This document shows, piece by piece, positions 8,264 to 15,899 of a stretch of 64,000 nt of DNA (its first letter is position 1; every line of letters starts with the position of its first letter). The notes below the pieces were generated by a model. That model was not told where the DNA came from. It did no database searches and saw only the letters and a program-made list of their open reading frames with translations. Source of the stretch: B73-G16 sp964611295 (lineage in GTDB: Bacteria > Desulfobacterota > B13-G15); contig CAZSWV010000007.1 in NCBI GenBank assembly GCA_964611295.1, positions 40,517-104,516 on the forward strand, in the 5' to 3' direction. A program made the position numbers and the translations under genes.

Positions 8264-9393
8264 ATCGGCTCCTCGAAGACCTCCCTCTGTTCAAGGTCCT
8301 CTATCATGGCTTCTACAAGCTCTGGGGGCACGTCAAGACCCCCCAAACCCGTTATGTAATTGGCTACCTTTGGTCCTTCATCGACACCGTAAAGGGCAGC
8401 TTTCACCTCCTCACAGAAGATCCCACCACAACCCATGGACACGTTCCTGTCCACTACTCCCACCTTCTTCTTGCCCTTCAGAGCCTGCCTCACTTCTTCT
8501 TTCGGGAAAGGGCGAAAGAGCTTCACCTTCAAAAGCCCCACCTTTTCCCCTTTCTGACGGAGCCTTTCCACCACAACCCTTGCGGTGCCTGTCAAAGCAC
8601 CAGAGGTGACAAGGACCAAATCGGCGTCTTCCGTGTATAGCTGTTCAACCACTCCGTAGCCCCGTCCGAAGGTCTCTCTAAAGGCCCTGTCAACCTCTGC
8701 CACCACCCTCTTGGCCGTTTTCATGTCCAGGAACTGCCTATGGCGGAACCTAAAGTAGTCCTTAGGACCGACCACGTTCGAAAGGAAGGCCGGCCTTTGG
8801 AAATCGAACCTCGAGGGAAAGGAAGGGCGAGGCAAAAAGGCGTCTACTTCCTCCTGTAAGGGAACATCCACAGGCTCCATCAGGTGGGAGGTAAAGAAGC
8901 CGTCGATCACCACCATGGAAGGCAACATGGTTGATTCGGAAACCCTATACGCCTCTATGACCGTGTCCAAGGCCTCTTGGGCGTCTTCGCAATAAAACTG
9001 GATCCAACCTGTGTCCCTCTGAGAGAGGGTATCGATTTGGTCGCTACCAAAGGCCCAAGGGATGGCCAAGGCACGGTTCACACAGGCCATGACCACCGGG
9101 ACGCGGTTACCGGCAGCAAAATGGAGCATCTCATGCATAAGGGCTATGCCCTGTGAAGAGGAAGCCGTAAATACCCTAAGTCCTGTCATAGCTGCCGAAA
9201 TGCAGGTGGCCATAGCGCTATGCTCGGATTCCACACGTACCATCACCCCACCTAACACACCTTCTGCCTCCCATTGGGCTAGCTTTTCGTAAATAGGCGT
9301 CTGAGGGGTAATGGGATAGGCAGCTACAAGGTCCACCCTGCAGAGTTTTACGGCCAAAGCGATGGCCTCATTTCCCGTAAGGAGCTTCTTCAT
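8245..9393 (-). CDS. 2-oxoacid:ferredoxin oxidoreductase, alpha subunit (PorA-like)
   Basis: A 382-residue pyrimidine-domain subunit starting 'KKLLTGNEAIALAVKLCRVD' with 'AAYPITPQTPI' and 'RVESEHSAMATCISAAMTG', the standard PorA/KorA N-terminal motifs including the catalytic-site Glu region. The C-terminal part is the transketolase-C domain ('SMGCGGIFCEEVKAALYG'). With beta it forms the active site and with gamma the core oxidoreductase. Its start overlaps the flavoprotein stop by 4 bases (ATGA). The subunits are separate genes, unlike the single-chain pyruvate oxidoreductase of many anaerobes. Confidence 0.9.
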   Translation of the reverse strand: MKKLLTGNEAIALAVKLCRVDLVAAYPITPQTPIYEKLAQWEAEGVLGGVMVRVESEHSAMATCISAAMTGLRVFTASSSQGIALMHEMLHFAAGNRVPVVMACVNRALAIPWAFGSDQIDTLSQRDTGWIQFYCEDAQEALDTVIEAYRVSESTMLPSMVVIDGFFTSHLMEPVDVPLQEEVDAFLPRPSFPSRFDFQRPAFLSNVVGPKDYFRFRHRQFLDMKTAKRVVAEVDRAFRETFGRGYGVVEQLYTEDADLVLVTSGALTGTARVVVERLRQKGEKVGLLKVKLFRPFPKEEVRQALKGKKKVGVVDRNVSMGCGGIFCEEVKAALYGVDEGPKVANYITGLGGLDVPPELVEAMIEDLEQREVFEEPIWIGAI

Positions 9394-11075
9394 CCCTCAA
9401 GCTCCCATACGTTCCTCGGACAAACCTCAACACAGATACCACATCCCTTACAGTAGTCCTCGTCTGATCGATAACGTTCACCTTTTATCACTGCAAGGTC
9501 CGGACAACAAAGAAAACAGAGATCGCACTTTACGCACTTGCCACATACCAGACACCTCTTTGCCTCTTCCATCGCTTGGCTCTCGGACATCCCAAGGTTG
9601 ACTTCTAAAAAGGTAGAAATCCTCTCCCCAAGGGGAAGCCTCTTCGGTTCCGGTGTATCCCACACCCTCTCCACCAGAAGACGGGCCGTTTCCTTGGGTC
9701 TAGCCACCTTCCTCAAGGTCTTGTGCTTCCCGTTTAACCCCCTGAAGGAAATCCCTTTCCCCTCCCCTAGCCTAACCTCCGAAAAAAGCACCTCGGGGTC
9801 TTCCCCTAAAAGCTCAGCATGTATGGCAAGGGCAACCCTCTTACCAGAGGAAAGCGCCTCAACTACCGTAGGCCTTGAGGCCGTGAGGTCTCCTGCAAGG
9901 TATAACCCCCTAAGGGTGGTCCTACCGTAGCGGTCAACCAAGGGCCTGCCCTTTTCCCCGAGGACCCCTTCAGGGATCGACCTTTTGTCGAAGGTCTGTC
10001 CGGCACAGATTATGGCCAGTTCGGCCTCAAGTTCCATAATCCCACCAACGGGTATAAACAGGTATTGGCCGCTCAACTCCTCCTTCTGTACCCTTACCCT
10101 TTCGAAAACCACGCCTTTTAGCCTATCGTCTCCTCTGAACTCTAAGGGCTTAAACCCCCCGATTACCTCTATCTCCTCTTCAACAGCTTCGCTTAAGCCT
10201 TCGGGCAAGGCAGGGAATTCACCTTCTTGTTCTGGGGCTACTATCTTTACGACCGCATGGGGAAAGCGACGCCTTGAGACCCTCGCAGCGTCTACTGCCA
10301 CGTCTCCCCCGCCTATGACCACTACGGAACGCGGGGCCTGGTCCAACTTCGGCGGTTCAGAAAGCCAATGGATGCCGTAATAAACACCCTTGAGTCCTTC
10401 GCCTTTAAGGCCAAGTCTCCGTGGTGACCAAAGCCCTGTCGATAAGACCACCGCTGCATATTCTCCGAGGAGCCTTTCAATCCCTTGTCCGTCAAGGGAT
10501 ACTTCGAAGTTGAACCTTATCCCCAAAGGGATAAGCCTTTGCAATTCGCGTTCAAGTACTGCCTTGGGCAACCTGTACTCCGGAATCCCAAACCTAAGCA
10601 TCCCTCCGGCCTGGCCTTTCCTCTCGAAAACCTCTACGCTGTAACCAAGCTTCCTCAAAAAGTAAGCCGCAGATATCCCAGCTGGCCCTGAACCCACTAC
10701 GGCCACCTTTACATCCCTAAAGGACACAGGGGCCTGCGGAAGGGCCTTCCCGAGGTCCGCTACCGCCCTCTCTACCTCCCTTATCTTCAACCCTTTGTCC
10801 AAGTCCAACCTGTTACAGGCCCCTTGGCAAGGATGGAAACACACCCTTCCGCACACACCAGGAAGGGGGTTCTCTTCCAAGAGCAACGCAAGGGCCTCGT
10901 CGAAAAGCCCTTGGGTCACATACCACATGACTTCAGGTATATCTGTCCCTACAGGACAGGCCTCCGTGCAAGGCGATATCTTCTCCTCAAAAGCTGCCTT
11001 ATATGGGCTCCACCTGCCCGTCTTAAAAAAGACAGTGCTCTCCTCCGATACAGGGACGATGTCCTTTAGCTCCAC
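9390..11075 (-). CDS. GltD-like FAD/NAD(P) oxidoreductase with C-terminal ferredoxin domain (electron-transfer subunit)
   Basis: About 561 residues from GTG 11075 (GGAG ribosome-binding site); longer frames upstream only run back into the gamma gene. Domain order: an N-terminal GltD-type Fe-S domain ('PCTEACPVGTDIPEV', then 'CGRVCFHPCQGACNR'), an FAD fold ('VAVVGSGPAGISAAYFLRKLG'), an NAD(P) fold ('VVVIGGGDVAVDAARVSRRR'), and a Cys-rich tail ('CLVCGKCVKCDLCFLCCPD', 'YCKGCGICVEVCP') with about two [4Fe-4S] clusters. The operon has no separate ferredoxin-like delta subunit, so this tail probably replaces it, letting the complex pass electrons to or from NAD(P). The FAD subunit of phenylglyoxylate dehydrogenase (PadH) has a comparable role by family knowledge. 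Confidence 0.85.
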   Translation of the reverse strand: MELKDIVPVSEESTVFFKTGRWSPYKAAFEEKISPCTEACPVGTDIPEVMWYVTQGLFDEALALLLEENPLPGVCGRVCFHPCQGACNRLDLDKGLKIREVERAVADLGKALPQAPVSFRDVKVAVVGSGPAGISAAYFLRKLGYSVEVFERKGQAGGMLRFGIPEYRLPKAVLERELQRLIPLGIRFNFEVSLDGQGIERLLGEYAAVVLSTGLWSPRRLGLKGEGLKGVYYGIHWLSEPPKLDQAPRSVVVIGGGDVAVDAARVSRRRFPHAVVKIVAPEQEGEFPALPEGLSEAVEEEIEVIGGFKPLEFRGDDRLKGVVFERVRVQKEELSGQYLFIPVGGIMELEAELAIICAGQTFDKRSIPEGVLGEKGRPLVDRYGRTTLRGLYLAGDLTASRPTVVEALSSGKRVALAIHAELLGEDPEVLFSEVRLGEGKGISFRGLNGKHKTLRKVARPKETARLLVERVWDTPEPKRLPLGERISTFLEVNLGMSESQAMEEAKRCLVCGKCVKCDLCFLCCPDLAVIKGERYRSDEDYCKGCGICVEVCPRNVWELEG

Positions 11076-11079
11076 CACC

Positions 11080-11625
11080 TCACTCCACCAGTGTGACCTC
11101 TTGGTAAGCCAATTCCAGGGCTTTGAGGTTCTCCTCCACCTTCGCCGGCACGCTCTCCCGTACCACCTGACGGAGCACCTCAAGGTCTAACTCAGGCAAC
11201 AATCTGCAGTAAGCCCCTAAAACGGCTGTGTTTATGGCCCTACCAAGGCCTACTGAATCAGCTATACCTTGGGCATCCACATGTGCCAGCTTCAAGTTGC
11301 CCTTGGAGGCCAAAAGTTCATAAGGTAGTCCTTTTGAGTTAACCAAAACCAGTCCGCCCTCCTTTATCGAGCAGAAAAGCTCAGGAACGAAGAGATCCAC
11401 TGACATCAACACCAGATGGTCCGGGTTTGTGATCCCACAACGGAGCCTTATCCTCTCCTTTGACACCCTTAAAAAACCCTCAACAGGCGCTCCCCTCCTT
11501 TCGCCCCCAAACACCGAAAAGCATTGCGGGTAAAAACCTGCCCTGAAAAAGGCCTCGGCCAACATCTGAGATGCCATCACAACCCCTTGTCCACCTCTGC
11601 CGTAAAACTTGATTTCCAGTATCAA
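11080..11625 (-). CDS. 2-oxoacid:ferredoxin oxidoreductase, gamma subunit (PorC-like)
   Basis: 181 residues with the gamma-family opening 'EIKFYGRGGQGVVMASQMLA' and 'FGGERRGAPVEGFLRVS', and the later 'VNSKGLPYELL'. This domain helps bind CoA and assemble the complex. It is the first structural gene after the GntR regulator, overlapping it by 4 bases (ATGA), so enzyme and regulator are made from one mRNA. It reads through into the flavoprotein gene after about 4 bases. Confidence 0.9.
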   Translation of the reverse strand: MILEIKFYGRGGQGVVMASQMLAEAFFRAGFYPQCFSVFGGERRGAPVEGFLRVSKERIRLRCGITNPDHLVLMSVDLFVPELFCSIKEGGLVLVNSKGLPYELLASKGNLKLAHVDAQGIADSVGLGRAINTAVLGAYCRLLPELDLEVLRQVVRESVPAKVEENLKALELAYQEVTLVE

Positions 11626-12311
11626 CGCTTAAACACCCCCTCCGCTACTTCCCTCTGACGGAAAGCGTACCGCAAGATGTCCTCTTTAGACTGTTCTATA
11701 TGCCTTTTTAAGGCCTCAAAGGCTTCGACTTCGTCCCCTTCCTTTACCGCCTTTAAAATGGCCCTATGCCCTTCAAGGGCCCTAAGGACGTTGTCCATTA
11801 CGTAGATGCTCTCTATCCTGTACCTCAACATGTGACGCCGTAACATCTGGGCCATCTCCACAAGACGCTCACTCCCACTCGAACGGGCAATCACCTCGTG
11901 GAACTGGGCATCAAGGTCCACAAAGACCTTTGGACCGCCTTTGGCCAACCTCCGCTCGCTCAAGGCCAAGTTCCTTTCAAGCCCCTTGATAAGCTTCTCT
12001 TTGTTCCTCTCAAGGGCCCACTTGATGGCTATCCCTTCGATAGCTACCCTTATCTCACAAATCTCCTCTACTTCTTTCTCACTTATGGCCTTTACCACAT
12101 AACCGAGACGAGGCCTCGCCTCGACCAACCCTTCGACCTCCAAACTGTGAAGCGCCTCCCTCACAGGCGTTCGCGACACCCCCAGTAATTGCGCGATCTT
12201 CGTCTCCACCAAGCGCTCCCCTGGCGACAACAACCCACAAAGGATCATGTCCCGTAGATGCCGATAGACCTTCTTCCTTAAAGGCTCTCCTCTCCGTATC
12301 CTCAACCTCAT
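11622..12311 (-). CDS. GntR/FadR-type transcriptional regulator with FCD domain
   Basis: About 229 residues from ATG 12311. The N-terminal winged helix ('LVETKIAQLLGVSRTPVREA') is followed by an FCD ligand domain with the metal-site pattern D/H in 'DAQFHEVIARSSGS', H in 'ALEGHRAIL' and H in 'ALKRHIEQSKEDIL'. Members bind small organic acids and control their own catabolic operons. A TTG 39 bases upstream is an alternative start but coincides with the -35 box and would lie before the predicted transcript start. The 14-bp palindrome overlapping the -10 box is its likely autoregulatory operator. It shares an ATGA junction with the gamma gene. Confidence 0.9.
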   Translation of the reverse strand: MRLRIRRGEPLRKKVYRHLRDMILCGLLSPGERLVETKIAQLLGVSRTPVREALHSLEVEGLVEARPRLGYVVKAISEKEVEEICEIRVAIEGIAIKWALERNKEKLIKGLERNLALSERRLAKGGPKVFVDLDAQFHEVIARSSGSERLVEMAQMLRRHMLRYRIESIYVMDNVLRALEGHRAILKAVKEGDEVEAFEALKRHIEQSKEDILRYAFRQREVAEGVFKR

Positions 12312-12317
12312 GTGGGG

Positions 12318-12350
12318 TACTGTATACAGTATTTTCCTTATATAAGTCAA
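12318..12350 (-). promoter_or_regulatory. gntR operon promoter with overlapping GntR operator palindrome
   Basis: TACTGTATACAGTA (12318-12331) is a perfect 14-bp palindrome with the TGTATACA-type core common for FCD-class GntR operators. On the minus strand TTGACT (12350-12345) and TATACA (12326-12321, inside the palindrome) form a promoter with 18-bp spacing. Transcription should begin within a few bases of ATG 12311, so the mRNA would be leaderless or nearly so; no ribosome-binding site is present. Confidence 0.75.
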
Positions 12351-12413
12351 GTTACGCTTTCCTGGAGCGGCTCAAAAGGTGATGGTATAAAGGTGTCCTT
12401 GTGTTTTACGATC

Positions 12414-12443
12414 TTGACACCTTTTTGTCGGATCGTCTTTAAT
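12414..12443 (+). promoter_or_regulatory. Promoter of the HNH gene, predicted leaderless
   Basis: TTGACA (12414-12419) and TTTAAT (12438-12443) are spaced by 18 bases. The expected transcript start near 12450 is 2 bases before ATG 12452, and no Shine-Dalgarno sequence precedes the gene. Confidence 0.6.
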
Positions 12444-12451
12444 AGTTTCCG

Positions 12452-13000
12452 ATGCGGTATCCTGCCCTTTTATTGAATGCCACCTATGAACCTTTGAGGG
12501 TAGTATCTTGGAAGAAGGCCTTGGTGCTTGTGTTCTTGAAAAAGGCTGAGGTTCTTGAGGAATATGACAAGGAGGTGAGGTCGGTCTCTTGTAGTTTTAA
12601 GCTCCCTTCTATACTCAGGCTTCTCCGTTATGTAAAGGTCAAACCCCCCTGGGTGAGGTTTTCCCGCTACAACGTTTATCTACGTGATGGTTTTAGATGT
12701 CAGTATTGTGGTGAGGTCTTGCCTCCTGAAGAACTAACATGTGACCACGTGATACCCCGTTCTAAAGGTGGGGTTACGGATTGGACGAACGTGGTCACTT
12801 GTTGTAAGGCTTGTAATCACAAAAAGGGAGGCAGGACCCCAGAAGAAGCAGGTATGAAGCTCTTGAAGGAACCCACTCGGCCCCTCTGGTTGCCTTTTAT
12901 CCAAATGGGGCTCTATCTAAAAGAATTACCCCCGTCTTGGCTTGACTATTTTTATTGTGCGCAAGGGCAGCGGAAGCCTGCTATTAGAAGCCTGAGGTAA
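12452..13000 (+). CDS. HNH endonuclease family protein, function unknown
   Basis: 182 residues. The N-terminus 'ALLLNATYEPLRVVSWKKAL' is typical of a widespread small HNH family and fixes the start. The nuclease core has a zinc knuckle ('CQYCGEVL' and 'CCKACNHKKGG') around 'DHVIPRSKGGVTDWTNVV', with the catalytic His in DHV and the expected Asn. The family is common in bacterial chromosomes outside restriction systems, and its role is not established. It is transcribed away from gntR, and its last 49 bases overlap the 3' end of lptE on the other strand. Confidence 0.85.
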   Translation: MRYPALLLNATYEPLRVVSWKKALVLVFLKKAEVLEEYDKEVRSVSCSFKLPSILRLLRYVKVKPPWVRFSRYNVYLRDGFRCQYCGEVLPPEELTCDHVIPRSKGGVTDWTNVVTCCKACNHKKGGRTPEEAGMKLLKEPTRPLWLPFIQMGLYLKELPPSWLDYFYCAQGQRKPAIRSLR

Positions 13001-13449
13001 AGTTCGTGGGCTATATCGCGTGCTATTTCTTCCAAAGCTTTAGTTAAAAGGTGTTCATCCAGAGCAGGTGCCCCTTTGGCTGTAAAGACCTTTTCCTTCC
13101 TTAAGCCCGAAAGGGACCAAATGACTTCTTCGCCTTGGAGGAGTTTAAAAGTTGTGTTCACGGAGGCACGATATTGGGTGGCATAGGCGCTCCTGTCGAA
13201 GGCAATGGGTTCAAACCTCAACTCCACGACCTCACCTTTTAGCCTCCTTTCAGCCCCTTGCACCACCTTTATGCCTTTTGATTGGAATTCTTCCCGCAAC
13301 GCCCTATAAAGGGCTGAACTGAACTTGGGATCGGCTTCTGCTTTGACTTCTTCTATATGGACCTCCTTAAGGAGATCCGGTGGCCTCAGGCCAAGGTTAT
13401 AGCCACAGCCAGCAAGCAAAAGGCAAAAGAGCGCTATTAGCCTTCGCAT
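12952..13449 (-). CDS. lptE: LPS-assembly lipoprotein LptE
   Basis: 165 residues with lipoprotein signal MRRLIALFCLLLAGCGYNLG (lipobox LAGC, Cys15) and the short alpha/beta LptE fold: 'VHIEEVKAEAD' and 'SSALYRALREEFQSKG' early, then beta strands containing 'VVELRFEPIAFDRS'. LptE plugs and helps fold the LptD barrel in the outer membrane. The position directly after leuS (13-base overlap) is the classical leuS-lptE arrangement of proteobacteria, which supports the call. lptD is at 31118 on the other strand. Its C-terminal 49 bases are antisense to the HNH gene. Confidence 0.85.
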   Translation of the reverse strand: MRRLIALFCLLLAGCGYNLGLRPPDLLKEVHIEEVKAEADPKFSSALYRALREEFQSKGIKVVQGAERRLKGEVVELRFEPIAFDRSAYATQYRASVNTTFKLLQGEEVIWSLSGLRKEKVFTAKGAPALDEHLLTKALEEIARDIAHELYLRLLIAGFRCPCAQ

Positions 13450-15899
13450 ACTATGTTCACCAATTTCTTTGGAACGTAAACCACTTTCTTCACGGTCTTG
13501 CCTTCGGTGTGGCGCCTTGCACCAGGGGTCTCGAGGGCCAATCTCTTTACTTCCTCCTCAGGGAGGTCTTCGGGCACCTGGATCTTATCGCGGACCTTGC
13601 CATTTACTTGTACCACTACGGTGACCTCCGGGACCTTCACCCATTCAGGATCGTACATGGGCCACCTCTGGTCCACAAGAGGGGGGTCCCTCCTCAAAAC
13701 CTCGCTCCAGAGCTCTTCTGTGATATGGGGCACAAAGGGGTGTAAAAGGAGACACATCTTTTCCAAGGCCTCCCGCCATAAGGAGGGTCTAATGTCTTTG
13801 GGAAGGGACTCGTAGAGGTAATTTGTCCACTCCATCATCTGGGCAATGGCAGTGTTGAAATGGAACCTCTCTATGTCCTCGGTGACCTTTTTAATGGTCA
13901 AATGGATCCTCCTATAGAACTCCACCTCCTCTGAGGTAAAGGCATGAGGAGGATCCCCTTCGGCCAACTTTGGGGCTATTTCAAAGAAAAGCCTCCAAAG
14001 CCTATTGAGAAAACGATAACAACCCTCTATACCCTCGTCCTTCCAATCCAAGTCCTTTTCCGGGGGCGCTGAAAATAGGATAAAAAGCCTGACTGTATCT
14101 GCGCCGTAACGTTGTACCATCTCATCTGGATCGACGACATTGCCTTTGGATTTTGACATCTTTGCCCCGTCCTTTATCACCATGCCTTGGGTCAAAAGCC
14201 TCTCAAAGGGCTCATCGAGATCCACATATCCAAGGTCCCTAAGGACCTTTGTGAAGAAACGCGCATAAAGCAGATGGAGCACTGCGTGCTCAATACCGCC
14301 TATATACTGGTCCACAGGCATCCAGTACTTCACCCTATCGTCAAAGGGTTCCTTGTGGTTGTCAGGACAAGCATAGCGCAAGAAGTACCAGGAAGACTCC
14401 ACGAAGGTATCCATGGTGTCTGTCTCCCTCTTTGCAGAACCGTTGCAGCGAGGACACCTTGTGTTTACGAAATCGTGGACCTGGGCAAGTGGGGATCCCC
14501 CTTTGCCAGTTATCTCCACCTTTAAGGGCAAAACCACGGGGAGTTCGTCTTCGGGAACCGGCAATGTCCCACAGTTTGGGCAGTATATGATGGGTATAGG
14601 GGCCCCCCAGTACCTCTGCCTGGATATACCCCAGTCCTTGAGCCTATAGTTGACCTTCCGCTGGCCTATCCCCTTCTTTTCGATAAGCTCTACGATCTTC
14701 TCCATCGCCTCGCGGTTCGACATGCCGTCGAAATGGCCAGAATTGACCATAATTCCATCCTCGGTATAGGCCTCGGTCATCGCCTCTGGAAGGAGCTCCC
14801 TGTCCTTCGGCCTTATGACCACCTTTATGGGAAGGCCATACCTTTTGGCAAATTCGAAATCCCTTTGGTCATGGGCCGGTACTGCCATTATGGCACCGGT
14901 GCCGTATTCCATGAGGACGAAGTTGGCCGTCCATACAGGTACGCGCTCACCCGTAAGGGGATTTACACAATAGGCACCCAAGGGCACCCCTTCCTTTTCA
15001 AACTCTCCCTCCCTTAGGAGAAGGCCCTGCCTCTTAGCCCTTCGTACGAACTCCTTTACTTCCTCCTCCCTAGGTGTACCCTTCACAAGCTCCTCCACCA
15101 TGGGGTGTTCGGGAGCAAGGACTACAAAGGTGACACCGAAAATGGTGTCGGGCCTAGTGGTGAATATCCTTATCGACCCCGCTTTCCCCTCCAAAGGGAA
15201 ATCCACCTCTACGCCTTCGCTCCGCCCGATCCAATTCTTTTGCATGAGGATGACCTTTTCAGGCCATCCCTTGAGGAGTTTGTCGCAGAATTCCAAAAGC
15301 TCATCGGCATAGGCCGTGATCTTCAAGAACCACCCCTCAAGTTCTTTTTTTTCAACTTCACTGCCACATCGCCAACATCTCCCCCCCACCACTTGCTCGT
15401 TTGCAAGGACAGTTTCACAGCCTGGACACCAATTGACCTCAGAAAGGCTCTTATATGCCAAACCCCTTTCGTACATCTTGATGAAGAAGAGCTGTTCCCA
15501 TCGATAATAAGAAGGATCACAGGTAGCAATCTCCCTCTTCCAGTCGTAACTGAAACCCATACGTTTAAGCTGTCCCTTCATGTAGTTTATGTTCTCGTAA
15601 GTCCACTTAGCAGGATGGACCCCATGTTCTATGGCCGCGTTTTCGGCTGGAAGGCCAAAGGCATCCCAACCCATGGGATGAAGGACGTTAAAACCCTGCA
15701 TCCTCTTGTACCTGGCCACCACATCCCCTATCGAATAATTCCTTATGTGTCCCATATGGAGACGGCCCGAAGGATAAGGGAACATCTCCAATAGATAATA
15801 CTTTGGCCTTGCAGGATCTTCCTTTACCTCAAAGGTCCTCTTCTCTTCCCAGAACTTTTGCCACTTCAGTTCTACCTGTTGGGGATCATAACGCCTCAT
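13437..15899 (-). CDS. leuS: Leucyl-tRNA synthetase
   Basis: 820 residues, normal for bacterial LeuRS. Class I motifs are present: HMGH at residues 48-51 ('PYPSGRLHMGHIRNYSIGDV') and 'KMSKSKGNVVDPDEMV' in the catalytic domain. In between are the zinc-type Cys pairs ('CPGCETVL', 'CWRCGSEV') and the CP1 editing domain with 'TTRPDTIFGVTF'. The C-terminus has the anticodon-binding and LeuRS-specific domains ('VVVQVNGKVRDKI'). It charges tRNA-Leu. The ATG overlaps the argG stop as ATGA, and the 3' end overlaps lptE. Confidence 0.98.
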   Translation of the reverse strand: MRRYDPQQVELKWQKFWEEKRTFEVKEDPARPKYYLLEMFPYPSGRLHMGHIRNYSIGDVVARYKRMQGFNVLHPMGWDAFGLPAENAAIEHGVHPAKWTYENINYMKGQLKRMGFSYDWKREIATCDPSYYRWEQLFFIKMYERGLAYKSLSEVNWCPGCETVLANEQVVGGRCWRCGSEVEKKELEGWFLKITAYADELLEFCDKLLKGWPEKVILMQKNWIGRSEGVEVDFPLEGKAGSIRIFTTRPDTIFGVTFVVLAPEHPMVEELVKGTPREEEVKEFVRRAKRQGLLLREGEFEKEGVPLGAYCVNPLTGERVPVWTANFVLMEYGTGAIMAVPAHDQRDFEFAKRYGLPIKVVIRPKDRELLPEAMTEAYTEDGIMVNSGHFDGMSNREAMEKIVELIEKKGIGQRKVNYRLKDWGISRQRYWGAPIPIIYCPNCGTLPVPEDELPVVLPLKVEITGKGGSPLAQVHDFVNTRCPRCNGSAKRETDTMDTFVESSWYFLRYACPDNHKEPFDDRVKYWMPVDQYIGGIEHAVLHLLYARFFTKVLRDLGYVDLDEPFERLLTQGMVIKDGAKMSKSKGNVVDPDEMVQRYGADTVRLFILFSAPPEKDLDWKDEGIEGCYRFLNRLWRLFFEIAPKLAEGDPPHAFTSEEVEFYRRIHLTIKKVTEDIERFHFNTAIAQMMEWTNYLYESLPKDIRPSLWREALEKMCLLLHPFVPHITEELWSEVLRRDPPLVDQRWPMYDPEWVKVPEVTVVVQVNGKVRDKIQVPEDLPEEEVKRLALETPGARRHTEGKTVKKVVYVPKKLVNIVCEG

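Noticed and set aside
15105..15794. A 229-codon open frame antisense to leuS
   Set aside because: Fully inside the conserved catalytic and editing domains of leuS; low-complexity translation and no sign of a start region.
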